This document shows, one piece after another, positions 43,117 through 51,206 of a stretch of 64,000 nucleotides of DNA. The notes beneath the pieces are model-generated. The model was not told where the DNA came from, made no database searches, and saw only the letters and a program-made list of their open reading frames with translations. A program made the translations under genes and the position numbers. The stretch is from RGIG5612 sp045598285 (lineage in GTDB: Bacteria > Bacillota > Clostridia > Lachnospirales > Lachnospiraceae). Position 1 is the stretch's first letter; each line of letters starts with the position of its first letter. The stretch spans positions 62,001 to 126,000 of the forward strand of contig JAZLLU010000036.1 of assembly GCA_045598285.1 (NCBI GenBank), written 5' to 3'.

Positions 43117-46100
43117 ATGCCAACATCATTTGATGAAGCAAGTTATGAAAACTCCGTTATAGAGTTATTCAAGGATATGGGATATGAGTATCTCTTTGGT
43201 CCAGATGTTGAAAGAGATTATTATAGTCCATTATATGATGATGTTTTGATTGAATCGTTGCATCGCTTAAATCCGTCACTTAATGATGATGCTGTTTTAG
43301 ATGCTTTAAATAAACTGAAAAATTTTGAAAACGGCAATCTTGTTCAAAAGAATGCTGTGTTTATGGATTATCTTCAAAATGGTATTGAAGTCAGATATTT
43401 TGAAAACGGGGAAGAACGTTCAACAATCGCATATATTGTAGATTATAATAATCCGGATAATAATTCTTTTATAGTAGCTAATCAATGGACTTTTATTGAG
43501 AATAGTAATAAACGTCCAGATGTCGTTGTATTTATTAATGGATTTCCAGTTGTAATTATAGAATTAAAGTCTCCTTCAAGGGAAGAAACAGATGCGAGCG
43601 AAGCATATTTACAACTTAGAAATTACATGAAAGAAATTCCATCAATGTTTGTTTATAATGCCATTTGCGTTATGAGCGACCAGCTTACTACAAAAGCAGG
43701 AACAATAACTTCAGGTGAAGATCGTTTTATGGAATGGAAAACGGTAGATGGAAGTTACGAAAATACTCAATATGCACAATTTGATACATTTTTCCAGGGT
43801 ATATTTGCACGTGAAAGATTGTTAGACATAATTAAAAATTTTATTTGTTTTTCAAATGAGGGCTTAGATAGATTTAAGGTGTTAGCCGGTTATCATCAAT
43901 ATTTTGCTGTAAAAAAGGCTATTGAATCTACAAAGAAAGCAACTATTACTGATGGTAAAGGTGGAGTTTTTTGGCATACTCAAGGTAGTGGGAAATCATT
44001 GTCTATGGTTTTTTACGCGCACCTTTTACAAAATGCACTTAATAGTCCAACAATTGTAGTGTTAACAGATAGAAATGATTTAGATGACCAATTATATGGA
44101 CAATTTGCAAAGTGTAAAGATTTTTTACGACAAGATCCAATTCATGCTCAAAGTAGAGAACATCTAAAAAATCTTCTTGCTGGCAGGCAAGCAAATGGAA
44201 TTATTTTCACTACAATGCAAAAATTTGAAGAATCCTTTGATTGTTTGTCAGAACGTAACAATATAGTTGTTATGGCTGATGAGGCACATCGTGGTCAGTA
44301 TGGTCTTACAGAAAAAATCAAATTTACAAAGAATGAAGAAGGCGAAGAAATAGCAAAACGAGTAGTAGGAACTGCACGTATTATTAGAAATAGTCTTCCA
44401 AATGCAACATATATTGGATTTACAGGTACACCTATTTCCATGAAGGATAAGAGTACCAGAGAAGTATTTGGCAATTATATTGATATTTATGATATGACAC
44501 AGGCTGTGGAAGATGGAGCAACTCGTCCAGTTTATTATGAAAGCCGTGTAATTAAGTTAAAATTAGACCAAGATGCTCTTGCAAAAATTGATGAAGAATT
44601 TGATTTACTTTCAGAAGAAGCTGATCCAGAAGTTATAGAAAAGAGCAAAAAGAATCTTGGAAAACTTGATGCAATTTTAGGAAATGACCAAACAATAAAT
44701 TCACTTGTTTGTGACATTCTTGATCACTATGAAAACAATAGAGAAAATCTTCTAACTGGTAAAGCAATGATTGTTGCATATTCTAGACCAATAGCAATGA
44801 AGATTTATAAACGAATATTACAACTTAGACCTGGATGGACTGAAAAAGTTGGAGTTGTAATGACATCAGGTAATCAAGATCCAGAAGAATGGCATGATAT
44901 TATAGGTAATAAGCAACATAAAGCAGAGCTAGCAAAATTATTTAAGGATAATAATAGTCCACTTAAGATAGCTATTGTTGTAGATATGTGGCTCACCGGT
45001 TTTGATGTACCATCATTAGCAACAATGTATGTTTATAAACCAATGTCTGGCCATAATCTAATGCAAGCAATTGCTAGAGTTAATCGTGTATTTAAGGATA
45101 AAGAAGGTGGCTTGGTTGTTGATTATATAGGCATTGCATCAGCATTAAAACAGGCAATGAACGACTATACTGCAAGAGATCAGAAAAATTATGGAGATAC
45201 TGATATTGCTAAAGCGGCTTATCCAAAATTCTTAGAGAAACTTTCTGTATGTAGAGATTTATTTCATGGATATGATTATTCTAAATTTATGTCGGGTACT
45301 GATTTAGAACGAGCAAAAGCTATTAGTGGTGGAGTTAACTTCATTATGGATATAAATCGTGAAACAGAAAAAAATACATTCACTAAAGAGGCTCTTTTAT
45401 TACACCAATCACTTTCACTTTGCTCATCAATTGTTGAAACTGATTTAAGATTTGAAGCAGCATTCTTTGAATCAATTAGGGTAATGGTTGGTAGATTGAC
45501 TAATCAAGGTACGGAAAGAAAACTTTCACTTCCAGAATTAAATGCAAAGATTAATGAAATGTTAAAACAAACGATAAAAAGTGATGGAGTAATTAATCTA
45601 TTCTCTGATGTTAAAGAAGAGTTTTCACTATTTGATCCAAAATTCTTAGAAGAAATTTCTAAGATGAAAGAAAAGAATATTGCAGTTGAACTCTTGAAAA
45701 AATTGATTTTAGAACAAGTTAATGTATATAAACATACCAATGTGGTTAGGTCAGAAAAATTTAGTGAAATAATTCAAAAAGTAATGAATAAATATTTGAA
45801 TGGTATGTTAACAAACGAAGAAGTAATTCAAGAGTTAATGAAATTAGCAAAACAGATTCAAGAAGCACATAAAGAAGGTGAAGACCTTGGATTAACTTCA
45901 GATGAAATGGCATTTTATGATGCTTTAACTAGACCGCAAGCAATCAAAGATTTTTATGAAAATGATGAATTGATTGCGATTACAAAAGAACTTACGGAAA
46001 CGCTCCGGAAAAATAGAACTATTGATTGGCAGAAGAGAGATTCAGCAAGAGCTAAGATGCGTATGCTTATCAAAAAACTTTTGAAAAAACATAAGTATCC

Positions 46101-46263
46101 ACCAGAGGGAATGGACGATGCTGTGCAAACGGTTATGACACAGTGCGAATTGTGGACAGACAATCAATCAATGAGCGATACAGATTCTAAATATAGTGTA
46201 AATTTTTATAATTATGATAATACAGATTCTGAATTACTGAATGTAGCTGAAGTAGATGATTGA
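43117..46263 (+). CDS. hsdR: type I restriction enzyme R subunit
   Basis: A 1048-residue motor-nuclease subunit. The N-terminal nuclease core shows RPDVVVFINGFPVVIIELKSP near 132-152, with the catalytic Asp and ELK. The helicase part has HTQGSGKS near 284-291, ADEAHRGQYG near 387 and TGFDVPSLATMYVYKPM with QAIARVNR near 650-670. The C-terminal helical region binds the methylase core. All motifs are intact, so the system should restrict DNA. TAGGAG precedes the ATG and it has its own promoter. Confidence 0.95.
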   Translation: MPTSFDEASYENSVIELFKDMGYEYLFGPDVERDYYSPLYDDVLIESLHRLNPSLNDDAVLDALNKLKNFENGNLVQKNAVFMDYLQNGIEVRYFENGEERSTIAYIVDYNNPDNNSFIVANQWTFIENSNKRPDVVVFINGFPVVIIELKSPSREETDASEAYLQLRNYMKEIPSMFVYNAICVMSDQLTTKAGTITSGEDRFMEWKTVDGSYENTQYAQFDTFFQGIFARERLLDIIKNFICFSNEGLDRFKVLAGYHQYFAVKKAIESTKKATITDGKGGVFWHTQGSGKSLSMVFYAHLLQNALNSPTIVVLTDRNDLDDQLYGQFAKCKDFLRQDPIHAQSREHLKNLLAGRQANGIIFTTMQKFEESFDCLSERNNIVVMADEAHRGQYGLTEKIKFTKNEEGEEIAKRVVGTARIIRNSLPNATYIGFTGTPISMKDKSTREVFGNYIDIYDMTQAVEDGATRPVYYESRVIKLKLDQDALAKIDEEFDLLSEEADPEVIEKSKKNLGKLDAILGNDQTINSLVCDILDHYENNRENLLTGKAMIVAYSRPIAMKIYKRILQLRPGWTEKVGVVMTSGNQDPEEWHDIIGNKQHKAELAKLFKDNNSPLKIAIVVDMWLTGFDVPSLATMYVYKPMSGHNLMQAIARVNRVFKDKEGGLVVDYIGIASALKQAMNDYTARDQKNYGDTDIAKAAYPKFLEKLSVCRDLFHGYDYSKFMSGTDLERAKAISGGVNFIMDINRETEKNTFTKEALLLHQSLSLCSSIVETDLRFEAAFFESIRVMVGRLTNQGTERKLSLPELNAKINEMLKQTIKSDGVINLFSDVKEEFSLFDPKFLEEISKMKEKNIAVELLKKLILEQVNVYKHTNVVRSEKFSEIIQKVMNKYLNGMLTNEEVIQELMKLAKQIQEAHKEGEDLGLTSDEMAFYDALTRPQAIKDFYENDELIAITKELTETLRKNRTIDWQKRDSARAKMRMLIKKLLKKHKYPPEGMDDAVQTVMTQCELWTDNQSMSDTDSKYSVNFYNYDNTDSELLNVAEVDD

Positions 46264-46294
46264 TAACTTGATACATAAATTATAAAAAAAGTTT

Positions 46295-46322
46295 AATCGC
46301 CAGTGATAGCTGGCGATTTTTT
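46295..46322 (+). terminator. terminator after hsdR
   Basis: AATCGCCAG (46295-46303) pairs with CTGGCGATT (46310-46318), followed by T. Confidence 0.85.
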
Positions 46323-46520
46323 ATGATCAAATTCAGAAAATCGGATTGTTTGTCCATTTAAAATATCAAAATTGCGTCAGAAGCAGGACTTTGCATCCAC
46401 CTTAGGGTACTTATTGTATTGTATTTTCAAATAATATGATTTTAAAATTGATATAAATAGTCCAATAGAGATTGAATAAAATAGTATATATAATCGAATA
46501 TTTACAGAGAAAGGCGAAAA

Positions 46521-46717
46521 ATGAATTATTATGATGAGATAAAAAATAAAATAATAGCCAATGAAATATATTCAAATGTTAAGGATTATTCGTTAGAAAA
46601 TTATATTTATTTATAAAAGTGCACCCACTGGGTTCACAATTAACAATATCGCATTGCAGATTACTATTTAAACTAAGAAATAATGAAGAAATAGAATATT
46701 ATATAAGTCAGGTGTAA
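46521..46717 (+). pseudogene. decayed YhcG/DUF1016 (PDDEXK nuclease family) gene
   Basis: Two fragments remain. The first (46521-46616) reads MNYYDEIKNKIIANEIYSNV, a start typical of DUF1016 N-terminal proteins, and stops after 31 codons. The second (46619-46717), in another frame, reads SQLTISHCRLLFKLRNNEEI then EYYISQV, like the conserved QLSWSHYxxLL..N..E..YYI segment of the same family. The middle and the nuclease domain are gone. YhcG proteins often sit beside restriction systems, which fits this place. Nothing else codes between 46323 and 46818. Confidence 0.6.
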
Positions 46718-46756
46718 CAAAGTAAACGATTAGCCCTAAAGAGGTTTTAGGTACAA

Positions 46757-46788
46757 AAAGACCGCTTCTTTCGAAGCGGCCTTTCTTT
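46757..46788. terminator. terminator between the YhcG remnant and the sortase substrate
   Basis: CCGCTTC (46762-46768) pairs with GAAGCGG (46773-46779), flanked by AAAG and CTTT so the stem extends; T-rich on the plus side. It probably also ends the minus-strand gene at 46819. Confidence 0.75.
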
Positions 46789-46818
46789 GTCCTATTTTAT
46801 AAGCTTATACGAGTAAGG

Positions 46819-47415
46819 CTATTTTTTGTTTTTATTTGATACTAGTAATATTATTGCAGCTATTACAGCGGCTAGGGCAACAGCACCGATAATTATCCAG
46901 ACAACAATGCTGTTGTTATCGCCTGTTTCAGGATTTTCTATAGATGTTGTTTCAGGTTTTTCTTGCACTAGCTGTTCTGGTCCAAATGCTATTATTTTGT
47001 CATTATCATCTTTATATTTATAAATAGCAACAAAAACTCTTTTTACTCTTTTTGCATCAGGAATAGATGCGTCAAATTTTAATGTTAAGCCAGAATTTTC
47101 GGTATACAATCCTTTTGGAAGAGTATCGGTACCTTCTTCGACCCATTTGTCAAATTGATAATCGTTGTAAGTAGCATATGCTGTACAACCTTTTGGGTCA
47201 ACAACATCTTCTGGGTTGTCACTATTTGTACAGTTTTCTTTGTCAGGTTCAAAATTATACAAAGGTAAATCATCTTCACCAGATGCTGTTTCTATTTTTG
47301 TTTTATATTCAATTTCATATTTTGTGTTTGCTGCAATCGCTGTATTAGTCACCAAAACAGTAACACTTATTAGTGCTATTAAAATTGGTGTTACGTACTT
47401 AAGTAATTTTTTCAT
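46819..47415 (-). CDS. small cell-wall-anchored protein with NPETG sortase signal
   Basis: A 198-residue exported protein: signal peptide (1-28), a middle beta-rich region of unknown fold with two Cys (in ENCTNS and KGCTAY, about 62 and 78) that could form a disulfide, then NPETGD, a hydrophobic helix and NKNKK. That tail is a sortase signal of the NPxTG type rather than LPxTG. Function of the exposed part is not recognised. GCGAGGC precedes the ATG. It is a single-gene unit. Confidence 0.78.
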   Translation of the reverse strand: MKKLLKYVTPILIALISVTVLVTNTAIAANTKYEIEYKTKIETASGEDDLPLYNFEPDKENCTNSDNPEDVVDPKGCTAYATYNDYQFDKWVEEGTDTLPKGLYTENSGLTLKFDASIPDAKRVKRVFVAIYKYKDDNDKIIAFGPEQLVQEKPETTSIENPETGDNNSIVVWIIIGAVALAAVIAAIILLVSNKNKK

Positions 47416-47504
47416 AATTGCCTCGCAATCTTTTGGGTTTTAATAGGTTGCATACATTGTAGCGATATTAAGAAAAAATGCAAGTATCAAAAGATAACTC
47501 TTTA

Positions 47505-47534
47505 TTGATGACAATAAATGGAGTATACTAGAAT
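47505..47534 (+). promoter_or_regulatory. promoter of the RsbW-like/STAS-kinase pair
   Basis: TTGATG (47505-47510) and TAGAAT (47529-47534) with an 18-base spacer. Confidence 0.5.
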
Positions 47535-47561
47535 AAGAAATAATAATAGAAAGGTGTAGTT

Positions 47562-47966
47562 ATGGTTAAAAAAATTTTTCCAGCAACAGATGAAGCTTTT
47601 ATTGAGGCAAATGCGTGGGTAGAAGAAGAATTAGAAAAAGCGGGAGCATCAATAAAGTCAGTTATGCAAATTACAGTGTGCTTTGAAGAAATATTTGTAA
47701 ATGTCGCACATTATGCATATCCGGACAAGGTTGGTGAGGTTGAGATTGTTCTTGATAATGATAATGAAAACTTCTCAATAGCATTTATTGATAGTGGACA
47801 ATTTTTTGATCCTCTTGCAAAGGAAGATCCAGATATTACGGCGCCAGTTGAAGAAAGAGCAATAGGCGGACTTGGAATACTTATGGTTAAAAAGAGCATG
47901 GACGAAGTTAGCTATGAATATAAGGATAACAAGAATATCTTTACGATGAAGAAAAAAATATTATAA
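47562..47966 (+). CDS. RsbW/SpoIIAB-like serine-protein kinase (HATPase)
   Basis: A 134-residue GHKL ATPase of the anti-sigma-factor kinase type. The N box is CFEEIFVNVAHYAY (about 39-52), the G1 box is DSGQFFDP and the G2 box is GGLGILMVKKSMD. Such proteins bind a sigma factor or another partner and phosphorylate a STAS-domain antagonist on Ser. The next gene, 10 bases on, starts with a STAS domain, so the two form a partner-switching pair. No sigma factor gene is nearby, so the output is unknown. Confidence 0.85.
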   Translation: MVKKIFPATDEAFIEANAWVEEELEKAGASIKSVMQITVCFEEIFVNVAHYAYPDKVGEVEIVLDNDNENFSIAFIDSGQFFDPLAKEDPDITAPVEERAIGGLGILMVKKSMDEVSYEYKDNKNIFTMKKKIL

Positions 47967-47976
47967 GGGGACAGAT

Positions 47977-49152
47977 ATGAACTTTTCAATAAATAATGAT
48001 GTTTTAACAATTAAATTGATGGGCAGAATTGATACATCAAATGCCCAAGGAATAAGCGAACAAGTTCAACAACTAGTTGCGGAAAATAGCCACGCATCTG
48101 TTGTTATAGATGCTGAAGAACTTGAATATATTTCTAGTGCGGGATTAAGAGTTGTACTTAATCTTAAAAGAGCGGAAGAAAATGTTTCAATTATCAATAC
48201 AACTACGAATGTTTATGAGATTTTTGAAATTACAGGATTCACAGAGATTATTGACGTATCTAAAGCATATAGAAAATTGTCGGTTGATGGTTGTAAGGTA
48301 ATCGGCCAAGGTGCAAAAGGTACAGTATATAGGTACGCAGAAGATACTATTGTAAAAGTATATAATAGTTTTGTTGATTTAGATAAGATCAAAAAAGAAA
48401 GAGAACTTGCAAAGAGTGCATTCGTTATGGGCGTACCAACAGCTATTCCTTACGATATAGTAAGGGTTGGTGATCAGTATGGCTCAGTTTTTGAACTTTT
48501 AGATGCGAAGTCTTATTCGCAACTTATTGATAGCGATCCAGATAATTTTGATAAGTATGTAGGTGAATTTGTTAATCTTCTTAAAATTATTCACAGTACA
48601 GAAGTTATTAAAGACGATATTCCGAGTATAGAAGTTTGGGCTAATCAATGGAAGGAGCGTGCTCTTCCATACTTTAGTGAAGAAAACAAAAAGAAATTAG
48701 AAGAGTTGTTTGATGGTATTGAAAAACGCCACACAATGATTCATGGAGATTTCCATACAAATAATGTAATGTCATTTAATAACGAAACGCTTTTAATTGA
48801 TATGGATACATTAGCATACGGAAACCCAATATATGAACTTGCTAATATATATATGACAATGGTAGGATTTGGTGAGAAAGATAAATCCTTAATTGAGAAT
48901 TTCCTTGGAATTTCTGCAGAAAAAGCAAATGAAATTTGGGATAAATTCATAATTTTATACATGGGAACTGAAGACCCAGCAGAAATTGAGAAAGTAGAAA
49001 ACAAGGCAAAATTGATTTGTTATTTACATTTAGTAAGTCATTTCGTTCATCATGGATATAATGATGATGAAGAAGCAACAAAAGAAATGATTAAGTTCTA
49101 TCAAGAAAAAATCGAAGCACTTTTAGAAAAAGTAGATACATTAAATATATAG
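47977..49152 (+). CDS. STAS domain fused to aminoglycoside-phosphotransferase-like kinase
   Basis: A 391-residue two-domain protein. Residues 1-100 are a STAS domain with the phosphorylatable Ser motif YISSAGLR (Ser53/54), as in SpoIIAA and RsbV. Residues about 105-385 are a protein-kinase-like fold: G-loop IGQGAKGTVYRY near 108-119, catalytic HGDFHTNNV near 257-265 and the metal site LIDMDTLAYGNP. Similar kinases are in the TIGR02172 family. The neighbour kinase could phosphorylate the STAS domain and so control the C-terminal kinase. Its substrate (small molecule or protein) is unknown. AAGGGGAC precedes the ATG. Confidence 0.88.
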   Translation: MNFSINNDVLTIKLMGRIDTSNAQGISEQVQQLVAENSHASVVIDAEELEYISSAGLRVVLNLKRAEENVSIINTTTNVYEIFEITGFTEIIDVSKAYRKLSVDGCKVIGQGAKGTVYRYAEDTIVKVYNSFVDLDKIKKERELAKSAFVMGVPTAIPYDIVRVGDQYGSVFELLDAKSYSQLIDSDPDNFDKYVGEFVNLLKIIHSTEVIKDDIPSIEVWANQWKERALPYFSEENKKKLEELFDGIEKRHTMIHGDFHTNNVMSFNNETLLIDMDTLAYGNPIYELANIYMTMVGFGEKDKSLIENFLGISAEKANEIWDKFIILYMGTEDPAEIEKVENKAKLICYLHLVSHFVHHGYNDDEEATKEMIKFYQEKIEALLEKVDTLNI

Positions 49153-49170
49153 AAAATAATTTAATAAAGC

Positions 49171-49197
49171 AGGGCATCGCAAGGTGCCCTATTTTTT
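49171..49197 (+). terminator. terminator after the STAS-kinase gene
   Basis: AGGGCA (49171-49176) pairs with TGCCCT (49185-49190), followed by A and six T. Confidence 0.85.
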
Positions 49198-49203
49198 ATC
49201 GAT

Positions 49204-50607
49204 ATGGAAGGAACTAAGATAAGTAGAAATGAAGAGCAAGTTATGGATATGACCATTGGTAAACCTTACCAGGTTATTATTAAATTTGCCATTCCACTTT
49301 TCTTAGGAGAACTTTTTCAACAACTCTATAATGCAGCAGATACTTTTATAGTCGGAAAATTCTTAGGTACCGAAGCCTTAGCTGCTGTTGGTTCATCTGG
49401 AAATTTAATATTTTTATTTAACAGCTTTTTTATAGGGCTTGGACTTGGTGCAGGAATTGTTATTGCAAGATTTTTTGGAGCTGGTGACGACAAAAATGTT
49501 TCCAAGTCGATTCATACAACGGTTACATTTGGACTTATACTAGGTGTTTTAATGTCAGCACTTGGCATTATATTTTCGCCGGGGATATTAAAGCTTATGC
49601 AAACCGATCCGGCTGTTATGCCACTTGCAATTTCTTATTTCAGAATGTATTTTGCAGGATCAATAACAGTTGTTATGTATAACTTCCTAAAAGGCATAAT
49701 GAATGCGGTAGGTGATTCAAAACGACCTTTGTACTATCTTATATGTTCATCACTTCTTAATATAGCGCTCGATTGCTTATTCGTTGGACTTTTCCGTTGG
49801 GGAGTTTGGAGCGCAGCATTAGCAACAGTTATTTCTCAGCTAATAAGTTGTATTCTTTGCTCTCAACATCTTTTAAGAAAAGGACATATATACACAGTTA
49901 CTATTAAAAAATTAAGAATGCACAAAGAAGTGCTCAAACTTATTATTAAATATGGAGTTCCAACGGGAGTTCAAAATTCAGCAATTGCGTTAGCAAATGT
50001 ATTAGTTCAAACCCAAATAAACGGATATGGAATGTATGCGATGGCGGCTTACGGAGCATGTTCCAAAATAGAAGGATTTGCTTTTATTCCGGTTACTAGT
50101 TTTACTATGGCAATAAGTACATTTGTTGGACAAAACTTAGGAGCAAAAAAATACGATAGAGCAAAGCAAGGTTCACGATTTGGTATATTAGCTGCGGTTA
50201 TCATTGCAGAAATAATAGGAATACTTTATTTCACGTTTGCACCAAGCATAATAGGACTTTTCGATAGTTCAGCCGAGGTTTTATATTATGGACTTATTCA
50301 AGCAAGAATAATGACGTTGTTCTATGCGATATTAGCTTTCGCACATGCAATTGCAGCTGTTTGCAGAGGAGCTGGAAAAGCTTTTGTTCCAATGATGGTT
50401 ATGCTTTCGATTTGGTGTGTATTTAGAATAGCTTATATATTTACAGTTTCGCATTTCTTCCATGATATAAGACTTGTATATTGGGCTTATCCAATCACAT
50501 GGGGAATAAGTTCGATTATATATTTGATATACTATCTGAAATCAGATTGGGTTCATGGGTTTGAACACCAAGCAAAAAAAAGATTGATAAAGCGAATATC
50601 AAAATGA
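49204..50607 (+). CDS. MATE family multidrug exporter
   Basis: A 467-residue exporter with 12 helices in two repeats, driven by Na+ or H+. Family features are GKPYQVIIKFAIPLFLGELF QQLYN near the start, the D.FIVGKFLG segment and the mirrored NSAIALANVLVQTQINGYG in the second half. The ATG at 49204 is only 7 bases after the terminator T-run and lacks a Shine-Dalgarno site; an ATG at 49243 behind GAAGAG gives a more usual MATE start, so the true start is uncertain. Confidence 0.9.
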   Translation: MEGTKISRNEEQVMDMTIGKPYQVIIKFAIPLFLGELFQQLYNAADTFIVGKFLGTEALAAVGSSGNLIFLFNSFFIGLGLGAGIVIARFFGAGDDKNVSKSIHTTVTFGLILGVLMSALGIIFSPGILKLMQTDPAVMPLAISYFRMYFAGSITVVMYNFLKGIMNAVGDSKRPLYYLICSSLLNIALDCLFVGLFRWGVWSAALATVISQLISCILCSQHLLRKGHIYTVTIKKLRMHKEVLKLIIKYGVPTGVQNSAIALANVLVQTQINGYGMYAMAAYGACSKIEGFAFIPVTSFTMAISTFVGQNLGAKKYDRAKQGSRFGILAAVIIAEIIGILYFTFAPSIIGLFDSSAEVLYYGLIQARIMTLFYAILAFAHAIAAVCRGAGKAFVPMMVMLSIWCVFRIAYIFTVSHFFHDIRLVYWAYPITWGISSIIYLIYYLKSDWVHGFEHQAKKRLIKRISK

Positions 50608-50651
50608 TATTAATAATATATGGAGATTGTGAAATTAATTAAGGTGATAAA

Positions 50652-51206
50652 ATGAACGAATACAAAGATTTAGAAGAAAAGACAATTTCATCAGAAGAAA
50701 TATATAAAGGAGTTCTTCTTCATATCTACAAGGACGAAGTTGAACTTCCAAACGGCGATAAAGCAACAAGAGAGCATTTTGTTCATGGTGGTGCAGCCGC
50801 AATAGTTGCTCTTACTGATGATGAAAATATTATATTAGAAAAACAATTTAGATATCCATTTCATAGTGCTATTACAGAAATTCCAGCAGGAAAACTTGAT
50901 GGTCCAGGAGAAGATAGACTAGAAGCTGCAAAAAGAGAATTTCTAGAAGAAACAGGATATACAGCTAAAAATTGGGTTTGCCTTGGAGATTTTTATCCTT
51001 CGGTTGCTTACACAAATGAAGTTATTACTTGCTATCTAGCGACAGGTTTAGAAAAAGGTGAACAAAAATTAGATGCAGACGAATTCTTAAATGTTTTTGA
51101 GATGCCTTTTAAAGATGCCGTAAAAGAAGTGCTTGAAGGCAAAATAAATGACGGCAAAACTATTGCCGCCATCTTAAAAGCTTATTTTTATCTTAAAGAA
51201 TTATAA
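50652..51206 (+). CDS. NUDIX hydrolase, ADP-ribose pyrophosphatase-like
   Basis: A 184-residue NUDIX enzyme. The NUDIX box is complete: GKLDGPGEDRLEAAKREFLEETGY (Gly, REFLEE and Gly in register), preceded by the ADP-ribose-type AITEIPAG. Family members split ADP-ribose or related nucleotide sugars. AAGGTGAT precedes the ATG. Its end overlaps the convergent Na/Pi transporter gene by 6 bases. Confidence 0.88.
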   Translation: MNEYKDLEEKTISSEEIYKGVLLHIYKDEVELPNGDKATREHFVHGGAAAIVALTDDENIILEKQFRYPFHSAITEIPAGKLDGPGEDRLEAAKREFLEETGYTAKNWVCLGDFYPSVAYTNEVITCYLATGLEKGEQKLDADEFLNVFEMPFKDAVKEVLEGKINDGKTIAAILKAYFYLKEL

